Shown in pieces: positions 40,939-50,907 of a stretch of 64,000 bases of DNA. Each line of letters starts with the position of its first letter. Position 1 is the first letter of the stretch. Source of the DNA: Erwinia sp. E602 (lineage in GTDB: Bacteria > Pseudomonadota > Gammaproteobacteria > Enterobacterales > Enterobacteriaceae). A program made the position numbers and the translations under genes. The DNA is taken from contig NZ_CP046582.1 of NCBI RefSeq assembly GCF_018141005.1, positions 1,054,001 to 1,118,000 of the forward strand. Reading direction: 5' to 3'. The notes beneath the pieces were generated by a model. The model made no database searches and had not been told where the DNA came from. It saw nothing but the letters and a program-made list of their open reading frames with translations.

Positions 40939-42294
40939 TCAGAGGATGCGGCTGATCAGCCGGTCAATACGGATGCGCCGCAGGCGTCGGATCAGTTTGC
41001 GCACTTTCAACGGATAGTCAGCGATGCTTTGCAGATCGCGGAAGTGTTCTACCACCGTGGTATGCTGACGGATCAGCTGCAGTTCATGCTCGCGCTGTTC
41101 GGCCAGCTGCTGCAGCGGATCGTGGATCAGCACCGCATTTTCCAGGTCCAGACGCCAGGCGCGCGGATTGAGGTTGTTGCCGGTAATCAGCATCCACTCC
41201 TCGTCGACCCACATGCCCTTCAGGTGATAGCTGTTTTCACCGTCTTTCCACAACCGCACGGTCAGCTGACCGGCGCTGACGTAGTACTGCAGGCGGCTGA
41301 GGAAGCGGCGCAGGTTAATCTCATACAGGTAGGGCAGCGCACCGATGATTTTGAACGGCTGATCCTCCGGTATATAGAAGTCGTTGGCGGTCTTATCGCC
41401 GATGATGATCTCAACCTGTTTCCCCTGGCGCAGCAGGGCGATAATGTTGCGCGCCAGGATCGCCGGCAGGTTGAAGTAGGGGGTGCAGATGGTCAGCTTC
41501 TGCTCGGTGCACGGCATCAGGTGATAAATGGTTTTATTCAGCAGGCTGTGTTTGCCAAGGCCGACCAGCGGCGTCACGGCCAGTACTTCATTGCCGGCAT
41601 CACCCTTAAACTTATAGTCATAGCCGCGCAGGTCCTGGCGGAACTGCCGGGTTTCATTTTTAATTTCCGGGCTTTTCGGGCGTTCGTGCTGGTCCAGACG
41701 ATGCACCGCCTCGGCCTGAATCAGGTTGTTGTCGATCCAGTCGATCATGGTATCGGCCAGCTGCGGATTGGCGATCAGCTGATAGCGATCGTAGCGATAG
41801 CGCTGATGCTGGTGCAGGTAGACATCGTTAAAGCTGGCGCCGGTGTAAATCAGGGTGTCGTCGACGATCGAGCCCTTCAGATGCAGTACGCCGAGCGCCT
41901 CACGGGTGTTGACCGGAATGCCGTAGACCGGGATGGCGATATCGGGGTGGCGGGTGGCCATCTCGCAGTACCAGTCGGCATTGGTGACACCGGCGGCCAC
42001 GCCAATACGACCGCGCTGGGCGCGGTGCCAGTCAACCAGCACCTTGATTTCCAGCTCAGGGCGCAACCGCTTAGCCTCGTACAGCGCCGAGAAGATGCTC
42101 CTGCCACCGTCATCGTTTTCCAGATAGAGGGCGACGATACAGATGCGCCGGGTTGCCGTCGCGATCTTCTCCAGTAAGGTTTGGCGAAAATCAGCCGGAG
42201 AAAACAGCGTGGTGAAACCGGCAACTGACTGTGACAGTTTTGGCAGTTGCGCAAGGTGCTGTTGGTGTTTATTGCGTTTAAAATTTGACAACAT
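40939..42294 (-). CDS. pssA: Phosphatidylserine synthase PssA
   Basis: A 451-residue CDP-diacylglycerol-serine O-phosphatidyltransferase, equal in length to E. coli PssA, committing lipid to phosphatidylethanolamine. It belongs to the phospholipase D superfamily and has two HKD motifs, HLKGSIVDD and HLKGMWVDEE. The basic C-terminus (VRKLIRRLRRIRIDRLISRIL, read in parts) supports its peripheral, ribosome- and membrane-associated behaviour. A GTG one codon earlier is in frame; the ATG at 42294 gives the conserved MLSNFKRNKHQQHL. Confidence 0.97.
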   Translation of the reverse strand: MLSNFKRNKHQQHLAQLPKLSQSVAGFTTLFSPADFRQTLLEKIATATRRICIVALYLENDDGGRSIFSALYEAKRLRPELEIKVLVDWHRAQRGRIGVAAGVTNADWYCEMATRHPDIAIPVYGIPVNTREALGVLHLKGSIVDDTLIYTGASFNDVYLHQHQRYRYDRYQLIANPQLADTMIDWIDNNLIQAEAVHRLDQHERPKSPEIKNETRQFRQDLRGYDYKFKGDAGNEVLAVTPLVGLGKHSLLNKTIYHLMPCTEQKLTICTPYFNLPAILARNIIALLRQGKQVEIIIGDKTANDFYIPEDQPFKIIGALPYLYEINLRRFLSRLQYYVSAGQLTVRLWKDGENSYHLKGMWVDEEWMLITGNNLNPRAWRLDLENAVLIHDPLQQLAEQREHELQLIRQHTTVVEHFRDLQSIADYPLKVRKLIRRLRRIRIDRLISRIL

Positions 42295-42392
42295 CACGGT
42301 GCGTTTCTTCTCTGTTCATTGAATGGCACCTGCCATAAAATCAAGATCCTAACCCCGAATAATACCACCAGATCGCAGAAAAGGCGTGAGAT

Positions 42393-45059
42393 TTACTTTT
42401 CCATACCGGCGGCAGCCTGCAGCGCCAGCGAAAGCCCGACAATGCCATCTTCCAGTTGCACGTCCACGCTAAACCCCAGCTTGCGGGCCAGCGCCACCAT
42501 GCTGCGGTTGGCCGGCATGGTGATGCCGTTAAGCTGCTGCAGCCCGTGGTCGCGGGTGTAGCCGATCATCTTTTCCAGCAGGCGGCGGCCCATGCCCAGC
42601 CCTTTCAGATCGGAGCGGACCAGCACTGAGAATTCAGCATCGGTATTGTCGGCATCGGAGATCGCACGGGTAACGCCGATAATCTCCTCGCTGCCGTTAT
42701 GCTGACGGACGGCGACGAACGCCATTTCACGATCGTAATCGATCTGGGTCATATTGGCCAAATCTTCATGGGTGAACTCGTTGATCTCGCTGAAATAGCG
42801 GTAGTAGAGATCCTCTTTGGTCACCCGGCCAATAAACTGCTGCAGCAGCGGTTCATCTTCCGGCAGGATCGGGCGAAACAGGCAAGGCTGGCCGTCCTTA
42901 AGGATCACCCGCTCTTCCAGACGCTGCGGGTAGGGGCGAATTGCCAGCCGGTCCTCGGCGCTGCCGTGGAATTCGGCCAGTTCCAGCGTCACGTCCAGCA
43001 GGGTGAACTCATCGCCGGTGGCCAGCAGCGGATGGATATCCAGGCGGACGATCTCCGGGCAGTCTACGATCAGGTTCGACACCTGCACCAGCACCCGGCT
43101 CAGCTCGGCCACGTCGAGCGGATGCAGCGCGCTGCGCCCGCGAATTTTGCCGCGCTTGATCGCCTGGATGACCAGATAGCGTGCCAGCGTCATATTTAAC
43201 GGCGGTAGCGCGACCACCGCCTGGCGGTCGGCCTGCCAGCTGACGCCGCCCTCCCCGAGCATGATCACCGGGCCAAACAGCGCATCCTGCTGCACCACGA
43301 TGCGCAGCTCCTGTGAGCCGGCACGGTTCGCCATACTCTGTACCAGCAGCCCGTGAATACGCGCCTGTGGTGAGGTCATCTTCACCCGGTCGATAATCGC
43401 GTCCGCCGCCTGCTGCACCTCTGTTGACGTGCGCAGGTAGAGCATCACTCCCTGCACCTCGGATTTGTGGGCAATATCCGGCGAACGCAGCTTCAGCGCC
43501 ACCGGGTAGCCAATCTGCTCGGCGATATGCACCGCTTCGGCGCTGTCGCCTGCGATCCAGGTGGGCAGGGTGGCAAGACCATAGGCCTGCAGGATTGGCC
43601 GCACCTCGTGGGTATCCAGCGTCACCGGCCCCTGCTGCAGCGCCTGCTGGATCAGCCGGTGGGCATCCTGCGTATTGGCGGTCAGGTTAGGCGGCAGCGC
43701 CGGGGTTTCCCGCAGCTGCTTCTGGTTACGCCGGTACTGCACCATATGCATAAAGGCGGTGACCGTCCCTTCCGGGGTTCGGTAGGTCGGGACACCGGCG
43801 TCGCTGAACAGCCGACGAGCCTCCAGCGAGGAGTGCTCGCCGCACCAGTTGGTCAGCAGCGCCAGCTGCTTACTGCGCGGATGCTGGCGGATTAGTTCAA
43901 TCACCCGCTGAGCGGTGAGCGTAGCCGGCGCGACGGCGCTGGGGGCGTGAATAATCAGCAGCGCATCCACGTCGTGGCTGTCGAGCAACAGGGCGATCGC
44001 CCGGGTGTAGCGCTCCGGCGTGGCGTCATCCTTCAGATCCAGCGGATTGCCGGGGGTGACACCTGCAGGCAGCAGCTCACGCAGCGCGCTGAGCAGCGGC
44101 TCGCTGAGGGTGGCCAGCTTGCCGTTGCGCTCGTCCAGCGCATCGAGCGCCAGCGCGGCCGGGGCAGCACCGTTGCTGACGATCATCAGTTTCTCACCGC
44201 GCAGCGGCCGCATGTGGCTGAGGGTTTCCACCGCGGAAAACAGCTCGTGGGTGTCATGTACCCGCAGCAGCCCGGCGCGCTGGATGGCGGCATCCCAGGC
44301 GGCATCCATCCCGCCGTGGGATTTGAGCAGCTGCTGGGCGTGCGGGCTGCGGCCGCTTTTGATTACCACAATCGGTTTATTGCGGGCGGCGCTGCGGGCG
44401 GCGGAAACAAAACGCCGCGCGTCGCTAAGGTGCTCCAGATAGAGCAGGATGGCGCTGGTTTTGCCGTCGCGCGCCAGGAAGTCGAGCAGGTCGTCGGCAT
44501 CAATATCCAGGCTGTCACCCAGCGCGATAAACCAGGAGAATCCCAGATTACGCTGCTGCGCCCAGTCCAGAATGGTATTAGAAACCGCGGCGGACTGTGA
44601 AATAAACGCCAGCTTACCCTGCTGGATCGGCACCGGTGAGAAGCTGGCATTAAGCCCCTGCCAGGGGGCCAGCAGGCCAAGACTGTTGGGGCCAAGCAGG
44701 CGGATCTGCCAGCGGCTGGCGCAGGCCTGCAGTTCGGCGGCCTGGCTGGCGGGTGAAGAGAGGATGATGCAGGCTTTACAGCCGCGCTCACCGAGCGCCG
44801 CCAGCAGCTCCAGGTTGCGCCGCGCGTGGGTGCAGAGGATCGCCAGGTCGGGTGACAGCGGCAGGCTGGCGACGTCCGGCCAGGCCAGCACGCCGCAGAC
44901 CGCTTTGTACTTCGGCGTGACCGGCAGTACCGGCCCGCTGAAGCCGCCGGAGAGTAAATTGCGCATCATCAGATACCCGGCGCGCTCCGGCCGGGTTGAG
45001 GCACCGATCACCGCTATCGACTTCGGTCGCAGCAGCGCTTCTAATCCACGTTGGCTCAT
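42393..45059 (-). CDS. patZ: Protein lysine acetyltransferase PatZ (YfiQ)
   Basis: An 888-residue two-part protein (E. coli PatZ, 886). Residues 1 to about 690 form an NDP-forming acyl-CoA synthetase-like module: a CoA-binding domain (SIAVIGASTRPERAGYLMMRNL), a succinyl-CoA ligase-like domain (GPNSLGLLAP) and an ATP-grasp domain. The C-terminal 150 residues are a GNAT domain with LKGLGMGRRLLEKMIGY as the acetyl-CoA loop. It acetylates and inactivates acetyl-CoA synthetase and other proteins. It precedes pssA on the same strand with a 98-bp gap. Confidence 0.96.
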   Translation of the reverse strand: MSQRGLEALLRPKSIAVIGASTRPERAGYLMMRNLLSGGFSGPVLPVTPKYKAVCGVLAWPDVASLPLSPDLAILCTHARRNLELLAALGERGCKACIILSSPASQAAELQACASRWQIRLLGPNSLGLLAPWQGLNASFSPVPIQQGKLAFISQSAAVSNTILDWAQQRNLGFSWFIALGDSLDIDADDLLDFLARDGKTSAILLYLEHLSDARRFVSAARSAARNKPIVVIKSGRSPHAQQLLKSHGGMDAAWDAAIQRAGLLRVHDTHELFSAVETLSHMRPLRGEKLMIVSNGAAPAALALDALDERNGKLATLSEPLLSALRELLPAGVTPGNPLDLKDDATPERYTRAIALLLDSHDVDALLIIHAPSAVAPATLTAQRVIELIRQHPRSKQLALLTNWCGEHSSLEARRLFSDAGVPTYRTPEGTVTAFMHMVQYRRNQKQLRETPALPPNLTANTQDAHRLIQQALQQGPVTLDTHEVRPILQAYGLATLPTWIAGDSAEAVHIAEQIGYPVALKLRSPDIAHKSEVQGVMLYLRTSTEVQQAADAIIDRVKMTSPQARIHGLLVQSMANRAGSQELRIVVQQDALFGPVIMLGEGGVSWQADRQAVVALPPLNMTLARYLVIQAIKRGKIRGRSALHPLDVAELSRVLVQVSNLIVDCPEIVRLDIHPLLATGDEFTLLDVTLELAEFHGSAEDRLAIRPYPQRLEERVILKDGQPCLFRPILPEDEPLLQQFIGRVTKEDLYYRYFSEINEFTHEDLANMTQIDYDREMAFVAVRQHNGSEEIIGVTRAISDADNTDAEFSVLVRSDLKGLGMGRRLLEKMIGYTRDHGLQQLNGITMPANRSMVALARKLGFSVDVQLEDGIVGLSLALQAAAGMEK

Positions 45060-45131
45060 CTTCGCTCCCTCAGGGATACCATCCGTCTGATTCTACACCG
45101 GCCTGCCGCAGGATGCTGGCCTGTTGCTCAG

Positions 45132-45860
45132 TTAAGCGATCGCGGATTGATTTTCGTCATCGCTGCCTTTCTCACCGCCGGCGGCCGGATAGAGCGGGTG
45201 GTGCGGTTTGCCAGCCATATAGCGCTGGCGGAACAGGTCGAAGTGTTGAAACAGCGCCTCTCCGGCGGCGGTATCCCCGGCCTGCAACAGCAGCTCGGCC
45301 GCCACTTCGGCCGTGCAGTGCTGCCCGGCGGCGTGCGCGACGCGCAGCAGGTAGTTAGAAGGGCGGGTCAGGTTGAGTGACATCACCGGCATCGCGTCCA
45401 GCCACGGGCTTTTGCGGAACATCTTGCGCGCTTCGGTCCAGGTGCCGTCGAGCATAATAAACAGCGGCGGTTTCCCGCTCAGCGGCGGAGCGTGCAGCAC
45501 CGGCCGGCCGGGGTCGGCATAGCTGTGGGGAAACACCACCAGCGGCTGCACGTCAGGGTTGTGGACGGTGGCCAGCAGCGCCGGGTCCGGATCGGTGCGT
45601 GACCAGCCAAACGCCTCGGTCTCCGGCAGAATATCGGCGATCAGCCGCCCGGTATTGCTCGGTTTCATCGGTTCGCTGTCGAACATCACCAGGCAGAAAC
45701 GGCTGCGCGCCTGCTGCGGTGCCAGCGTGTCGCACAGGCAGTTTTTCTCAGGGAGCAGGCAGCGCTGGCAGCGCCGCACGCGGTTGCCACGGGCGAGAAA
45801 AGGGCGGGTGGCACGGGCCAGTCGCGCGGTTCGCAGACGAAGAACGGCATTATCGGTCAT
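45132..45860 (-). CDS. tapT: tRNA aminocarboxypropyltransferase TapT (YfiP)
   Basis: A 242-residue DTW-domain protein that in E. coli installs acp3U at position 47 of tRNAs, using S-adenosylmethionine. The zinc-binding cysteines RCQRCLLPEKNCLCD are near residue 30. The family name motif appears here as LDGTWTEARKM, with DGTW in place of D-T-W as in the family, and FPHSYADPGRP lies before it. It is upstream of patZ with a 72-bp gap, the same order as in E. coli (trxC, yfiP, yfiQ, pssA). Confidence 0.93.
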   Translation of the reverse strand: MTDNAVLRLRTARLARATRPFLARGNRVRRCQRCLLPEKNCLCDTLAPQQARSRFCLVMFDSEPMKPSNTGRLIADILPETEAFGWSRTDPDPALLATVHNPDVQPLVVFPHSYADPGRPVLHAPPLSGKPPLFIMLDGTWTEARKMFRKSPWLDAMPVMSLNLTRPSNYLLRVAHAAGQHCTAEVAAELLLQAGDTAAGEALFQHFDLFRQRYMAGKPHHPLYPAAGGEKGSDDENQSAIA

Positions 45861-45977
45861 AGTAGGAGATGGAGTAGTATCAGCGAAAACGCCATTCTAG
45901 CGGATAACGGCCGGGTATGCCCGGCCGGAAAGCTGCGGGTGCAGGGCGGCGTGGCTGCAGAGGTGTTCAGGCAGGGA

Positions 45978-46397
45978 TCACAGGTTCTCGTTCAGCCACT
46001 CGTCAAACGGCGCTTTGGGCATCGCACCGCTGAGAATATCCGCCACTTCGCCCTGTTTAAACACCATAATGGTCGGGATGCTGCGGATGCGAAAGCGGCT
46101 GCTCAGCGCGCGTTCGTCTTCGGTATTCACCTTCAGAAAGCGCACCTGGCCGCTGCGTTCGCGCGCCACGGTTTCATACACCGGGGCGAAGTTGCGGCAC
46201 GGGCCGCACCAGGGGGCCCAGAAATCAACCACTACCGGCAGGTCGTCCTGCAGATATTTATCCAGCGTGGCGGTGGTGGCATCCACCACCTGGCCGGCAA
46301 ACAGCGCGTCGCCGCAGCGGCCGCATTTTGCCCCGTCATTCACCCGCTCTTCAGGGACGCGATTGGTTGACTGGCAGGATGCACAAACCGTTTTCAT
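45978..46397 (-). CDS. trxC: Thioredoxin 2 (TrxC)
   Basis: A 139-residue thioredoxin with an N-terminal zinc domain, equal in length to E. coli TrxC. Two CxxC pairs (Cys5/Cys8 and Cys25/Cys28) bind zinc, and the active site WCGPC is at 63-67 within [13 protein letters not shown]. It reduces disulfides in ribonucleotide reductase, PAPS reductase and oxidised proteins, and in E. coli is induced by OxyR. An ATG one codon earlier is in frame; the second has better spacing from GAGGTG. It is divergent from yfiF across about 260 bp, which holds no other feature I can support. Confidence 0.96.
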   Translation of the reverse strand: MKTVCASCQSTNRVPEERVNDGAKCGRCGDALFAGQVVDATTATLDKYLQDDLPVVVDFWAPWCGPCRNFAPVYETVARERSGQVRFLKVNTEDERALSSRFRIRSIPTIMVFKQGEVADILSGAMPKAPFDEWLNENL

Positions 46398-46660
46398 CAT
46401 TCACCTCAGCGATCGTTATGGTAAGCGCTCACTTACCTTATTCTGCAGTAGAGTAAATTTATTATGCGATGTTGGCCCGATAGCGACAAAGCGGTTTGTT
46501 CAATAGGTATAATAGGTAAGGTCTGACAATCTGCAGACGGCGGGTGCGGGCCGGAAAACCCGGCACGGGCGTTGCCGCGGGCGTTTTATTGGAAGTTGAT
46601 AGCTAACTGTTGTGACATCAGGTAATCTGCGCGCTTCGCGCTCAGCCCGGTGGAGGAAAA

Positions 46661-47692
46661 ATGAACGACGAATTTAAAGGTAAGAGCGGTAAAGTCAAAG
46701 TGATGTATGTCCGCGGTGAAGATGATGGTGACAAACGTGGGCACAATCCACGTACCGGTAAGGGCCCTCGCCCGGATCCCAAAGGCCGTCCTTCACGCAG
46801 TGCAGACAGCAAGCCACGTGGCGGGCGCGACCGCGACGAAGGGCGTTCTGACTCGCCGTGGCGCACCGTATCCCGTGCGCCTGGCGCGGCGGTTGCCGAT
46901 GACAAGCCGGACCACGGCGGTATTAGCGGTAAAAGTTTTATCGACCCTGAGCAGCTGCGCCGTCAGCGTCTGGAAGAGACCCGCGTGTACGGCGAAAACG
47001 CCTGTCAGGCGCTGTTCCAGAGCCGCCCGGAGTCGATCGTGCGCGCCTGGTTTGTACAGAGCGTTACGCCGCGTTTCCGTGAAGCGTTAAAATATATGGC
47101 GGCTAACCGCAAGGCTTACCACACCGTGGATGAAGCCGAGCTGCAGAAAGCCTCCGGAACCGAGCATCACGGCGGCGTCTGCTTCCTGATTAAAAAACGC
47201 TTCGGTATGCCGGTCAGCGAATGGCTGGCGCAGGCCGGCCAGAAAGACTGCGTGCTGGCGCTGGAGGAAGTGGGTAACCCGCACAACCTGGGCGGCATTA
47301 TGCGCAGCTGCGCGCACTTTGGCGTGAAGGGGCTGCTGGTGCAGGACGCGTCGCTGCTGGAGTCCGGTGCGGCGGTACGTACCGCTGAAGGCGGCGCGGA
47401 GCACGTGCAGGCAATCAGCGGTGAGAGCTTTGCTGCGGGCCTTGATGCGTTCCGTAAAGCGGGATACACCATCGTCACCACCTCCAGTCACCAGGGCGTC
47501 ACGCTGGCGCAGGCAGAACTGCCGGCCAGAATGGTACTGGTACTGGGCCAGGAGCGTGATGGTCTGTCTGACAGCACCTTCGAGCAGAGCGACCTCAGCG
47601 TCTCGATCGGCGGTACCGGCAACGTGGAGAGCCTCAACGTCTCCGTGGCGACCGGTATTCTGCTGGCCGAATGGTGGCGTCAGAACGTCTGA
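46661..47692 (+). CDS. yfiF: SpoU-family RNA 2'-O-methyltransferase YfiF
   Basis: A 343-residue SPOUT methyltransferase matching E. coli YfiF. The first 100 residues are low-complexity, basic and probably disordered. An SpoU substrate-binding domain ([23 protein letters not shown]) leads into the knotted catalytic domain. That domain carries [20 protein letters not shown] (motif 1), [14 protein letters not shown] (motif 2) and [19 protein letters not shown] (motif 3). All catalytic motifs are intact. It is predicted to methylate a tRNA or rRNA ribose; the target is not certain. GGAGGAAAA precedes the ATG. Confidence 0.92.
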   Translation: MNDEFKGKSGKVKVMYVRGEDDGDKRGHNPRTGKGPRPDPKGRPSRSADSKPRGGRDRDEGRSDSPWRTVSRAPGAAVADDKPDHGGISGKSFIDPEQLRRQRLEETRVYGENACQALFQSRPESIVRAWFVQSVTPRFREALKYMAANRKAYHTVDEAELQKASGTEHHGGVCFLIKKRFGMPVSEWLAQAGQKDCVLALEEVGNPHNLGGIMRSCAHFGVKGLLVQDASLLESGAAVRTAEGGAEHVQAISGESFAAGLDAFRKAGYTIVTTSSHQGVTLAQAELPARMVLVLGQERDGLSDSTFEQSDLSVSIGGTGNVESLNVSVATGILLAEWWRQNV

Positions 47693-47795
47693 TATTCTGT
47701 TGTGCGCGGGCTAACCGCGCTGGCGGGTGGGGCGCGATGCCTCACCACGGGCAGGTGATAATGACGGCCTGGCCAGAGACAGAATCAGAGGTAAA

Positions 47796-47821
47796 AAAAT
47801 GGGCCCGAGAGGGCCCATTTT
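47796..47821 (+). terminator. Intrinsic terminator after yfiF
   Basis: AAAATGGGCCC-GAGA-GGGCCCATTTT, a perfect 11-bp stem with T residues at its end. A-rich flanks make it potentially bidirectional toward emrB. Confidence 0.93.
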
Positions 47822-47996
47822 GCTGTCTGCAACGCTGTCATGATATTTGCATCTTTCTCTGCATCTGCATCAGCTTCCGTCTCTTCATCACTCTCTAACC
47901 CTGTTTACGCCTCTGCCGCAGAGATCGCGTCAGCCGTCGCTGTCTACAGTGGAGCAGGGGGCTGTGCACCCCGCTGCTATCACGCAGGAACAGCGA
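47822..47996. other. Pyrimidine-rich gap between yfiF and emrB
   Basis: No gene is supported. The stretch begins with C/T-rich DNA (TCTTTCTCTGCATCTGCATC) and ends with a weak hairpin, GCAGGGGG paired with CCCCGCTGC near 47956-47979, which could act as the end of the mprA-emrAB transcript on the minus strand. Confidence 0.4.
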
Positions 47997-49562
47997 TCAG
48001 TGAGCGCCGCCACCGCCACCGCCGCCGCTGCGCGCGCCGCCGCCGCCCGCTCCTGCACCAAACGGCGGCCGGGCGAACCACACCAGCGCCAGCAGCACCA
48101 GGAACACGCCGGCGGAAGCCCAGAAGATCTCATTGGCCGAGATAATCAGCCCCTGATTGGTGATCTGCTGTGCAATCCAGGCGGAAGCCTGATCGTGGCT
48201 CATCCCCATGCTCTCCAGCTGGCTGTAGACCTGCTGGCTGTTGGCGTTATACGGGGTGATCGACTCGCTTAAATACACGTGGTGCATCGACTCCCGATCG
48301 GTCCACATCGTGGTGGTGATCGAGGTACCGATCGAACCCGCCAGCGTGCGGGTAAAGTTCGACAGGCTGGAGGCCGCCGCCAGTCGCTCCGGCGGTAACC
48401 CTGAGAGGGTAATTGCCGTCAGCGGCATAAAGAAGCAGGCCACCGCAAACCCCTGCACGAACTGCGGCCAGGCCGACGCGCCAAAGTCCATCCCCGGCTC
48501 AAAGGTATAAGCGCGCCAGTAGAAGCACACCGCATACATAATAAAGCTGAAGGTCACCAGCATGCGCATATCCAGCTTGTGCGAGAAGCGGCCGATAATC
48601 GGCGACAGCAGCACCGGCAGAATGCCGACCGGTGCCGATGCCAGCCCGGCCCAGGTGGCCGTATAGCCATACACCTCCTGCAGCAGCTGCGGCAGCAGCA
48701 CGATCGAGCCGAAGTAGAGCATGTAGGCGAGGCTGATCGACAGGCAGCCGATGGTGAAGTTCCGCATCTTAAACAGCGATAAATCCACGATCGGGTGATC
48801 GTCGGTCAGCTCCCAGATCAGCAGCGCCGCCAGCGCCACGGCGGCGACAACCGCCAGCACGATAATTTCGCCGGAGCTGAACCAATCCAGCTCTTTACCG
48901 CGGTCGAGCATCACCTGCAGGCAGCCAATACCCACCACCAGCAGCACCAGCCCGACGGTGTCGATTGGCCGGATCACCGTCGCCGTCTCACGACCGCGCA
49001 GCGACTGCAACGCCAGCGCCACCACGATGATGGCAATCGGCACGTTGATGTAGAAAATCCAGCCCCAGTGATAGTTGTCGCTGATCCAGCCGCCAAGGAT
49101 CGGGCCACAGATCGGTGCCACCACCACGGTCATCGACCACAGCGCCAGCGCCACGCTGCGTTTTGCCGGCGGGTAGTTGCTCAACAGCAGGCTCTGCGAC
49201 AGCGGGATTAACGGCCCGGCCACCAACCCCTGGATCACGCGGAAGACGATCAGCATGGTCAGACTTTCCGACAGGCCACAGGCCAGTGAGGCGAGGGCAA
49301 AGGCGATCGTCGACCACATAAACAGCTTCACCTCACCAAAGCGTTTTGCCAGCCAGCCGGTGATCGGAATCGAGATGGCGTTGGCCACGCCAAATGAGGT
49401 GATTACCCAGGTACCCTGGGAGTTAGAGGCCCCCAGATTACCGGCGATGGTCGGGATGGCGACGTTAGCAATGGTCGAATCCAGCACCTGCATAAAGGTG
49501 GCCAGAGACAGCGCAATGGTCATCAGGACCAGCTGCGCGCCTTCAAGCGGTTTTTGTGCCAT
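47997..49562 (-). CDS. emrB: Multidrug efflux MFS subunit EmrB
   Basis: A 521-residue DHA2-family proton antiporter with 14 membrane segments (E. coli 512). It works with the periplasmic adaptor EmrA and TolC to export hydrophobic uncouplers and drugs. Seen: LDSTIANVAIPTIAGNLGAS (the DHA2 motif C region), GWLAKRFGEVKLF and FRVIQGLVAGPLIPLSQSLLL. The C-terminus FGAGAGGGGARSGGGGGGGAH is a longer version of the glycine-rich tail that also ends E. coli EmrB. It follows emrA by 17 bp. Confidence 0.95.
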   Translation of the reverse strand: MAQKPLEGAQLVLMTIALSLATFMQVLDSTIANVAIPTIAGNLGASNSQGTWVITSFGVANAISIPITGWLAKRFGEVKLFMWSTIAFALASLACGLSESLTMLIVFRVIQGLVAGPLIPLSQSLLLSNYPPAKRSVALALWSMTVVVAPICGPILGGWISDNYHWGWIFYINVPIAIIVVALALQSLRGRETATVIRPIDTVGLVLLVVGIGCLQVMLDRGKELDWFSSGEIIVLAVVAAVALAALLIWELTDDHPIVDLSLFKMRNFTIGCLSISLAYMLYFGSIVLLPQLLQEVYGYTATWAGLASAPVGILPVLLSPIIGRFSHKLDMRMLVTFSFIMYAVCFYWRAYTFEPGMDFGASAWPQFVQGFAVACFFMPLTAITLSGLPPERLAAASSLSNFTRTLAGSIGTSITTTMWTDRESMHHVYLSESITPYNANSQQVYSQLESMGMSHDQASAWIAQQITNQGLIISANEIFWASAGVFLVLLALVWFARPPFGAGAGGGGARSGGGGGGGAH

Positions 49563-49579
49563 ATCAGCCTCTTGCGGGG

Positions 49580-50752
49580 TTAGCCGGCATTGGCACGGAT
49601 AATGTCCGCGATAAGCTGATTGGCCGGAGCCAAATCCAGCGCCAGCGCGTCACTTTCATAGGCCGGTTTGCTGCGCACGCTGGTGGCCAGCACCGCGCCG
49701 TCGCGGTTGGCGGTATCGACTTTTACCAGCGTCGACAGGCCGATGCGCAGCGGATGCTGTGCCACCTGCTGCGGGTCCAGCTCGATACGTACCGGCAGGC
49801 GCTGCACCACTTTGATCCAGTTACCGGTGGCGTTCTGCGCCGGCAGCAGTGAGAAGACGCTGCCGGTGCCCATATCCAGGCCAACCACTTTGCCGTGATA
49901 CACCACGTCGTCGCCGTAGATATCGCTGACCACCGTGGCCGGCTGGCCGATGCGCACGCCTGCCAGCTGGGTCTCTTTGAAGTTCGCATCCACCCACAGG
50001 TTATCGGCCGGCACGATCGCCAGCAGCGGGGTGCTGGTGGTGATCTGCGAACCGACCTGCACGCTGCGCCGTGACACGTAGCCGTTGATTGGGCTGACCA
50101 CGTTGGTGCGCTGCAGCGCCAGCCAGGCGTCACGCAGTTCGGCGGCCGCCTGTTTCACCGCCGGCTGATTGTCCAGCGAGGTGTTAAGGATCATCGCCTG
50201 ATTGGCGTTGTACTGCTGCAGGGCCACGTCGAGCTGCGCTTTGGCGGTGGCTACCGCGTCGCGGGCGTGCTGCAGGTCTTCACGGCCGATCAGGTTAGCG
50301 GCACCCAGCGGCTCGCGGCGCTTGAGATCCGCCTGAGCCTGCTCCAGCGCGGTTTGCTGCAGTGCGATGGTCGCCTGGTACTGTTTGCCGTTAATGATCA
50401 GCTGGTGGGTCTGGCGCACGGTAGTGGCCAGCGCGGTCTGCGCTTTTTCAAACGCCTGCTCAGCGTCGGTGCGGTCCAGCGTGACCAGCAGGTCGCCTTT
50501 TTTGACGTAATCGGTATCATCAAACCAGACTTTATTAACGCTTCCTGACACCTGAGCCATCACCTGCGCCTGGTTTCCTGCTACATAGGCGTCATCCGTT
50601 TCCTGATAATGGCGCAGTACCAGGAACCAGTAAATCAGATACGCTCCCGCGATAATTACCAACAGAACGGCCAGCAGCAGCAGCGCGCGTTTACGCGTCT
50701 TTTTCTTCCCCTGCGGCTGTTGCGGGTCCTGCGTCACCCCATTTGCACTCAT
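49580..50752 (-). CDS. emrA: Multidrug efflux adaptor EmrA
   Basis: A 390-residue membrane fusion protein, the same length as E. coli EmrA. One membrane helix lies near residues 27-47. A lipoyl/barrel-sandwich region (TDDAYVAGNQAQVMAQVSGSVNKVWF) is followed by a long helical hairpin, a second lipoyl half (SPINGYVSRRSVQVGSQI) and a beta-barrel. It bridges EmrB to TolC. The ATG at 50752 gives the conserved MSANGVTQDPQQP; earlier in-frame codons are not conserved. It lies downstream of mprA across a hairpin. Confidence 0.96.
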   Translation of the reverse strand: MSANGVTQDPQQPQGKKKTRKRALLLLAVLLVIIAGAYLIYWFLVLRHYQETDDAYVAGNQAQVMAQVSGSVNKVWFDDTDYVKKGDLLVTLDRTDAEQAFEKAQTALATTVRQTHQLIINGKQYQATIALQQTALEQAQADLKRREPLGAANLIGREDLQHARDAVATAKAQLDVALQQYNANQAMILNTSLDNQPAVKQAAAELRDAWLALQRTNVVSPINGYVSRRSVQVGSQITTSTPLLAIVPADNLWVDANFKETQLAGVRIGQPATVVSDIYGDDVVYHGKVVGLDMGTGSVFSLLPAQNATGNWIKVVQRLPVRIELDPQQVAQHPLRIGLSTLVKVDTANRDGAVLATSVRSKPAYESDALALDLAPANQLIADIIRANAG

Positions 50753-50807
50753 GGTGTTCTCCATTCTTCTTGCCATCATTAGTGGGCGGCCTGCGCCCGA
50801 ATCGAAA

Positions 50808-50831
50808 ATGCCAGCGGGTGAGCGCTGGCAT
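50808..50831 (-). terminator. Hairpin between mprA and emrA
   Basis: On the minus strand ATGCCAGCG-CTCACC-CGCTGGCAT has a perfect 9-bp stem followed by only TTTCG; on the plus strand the same stem is followed by seven T residues. Toward emrA it probably acts as a partial terminator lowering emrAB relative to mprA. Confidence 0.7.
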
Positions 50832-50907
50832 GTTTTTTTATTTTGGAGGGATAAACTACCGATTTCTGGAAAGGCGTTTGTCGCACATTATGCTATCAGT
50901 GGAACAT

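Noticed and set aside
41029..42177. A 382-codon open frame opposite pssA
   Set aside because: It is fully antisense to a conserved gene; the protein is rich in Gln, Val and His in a way typical of reverse-strand reading, with no motif.
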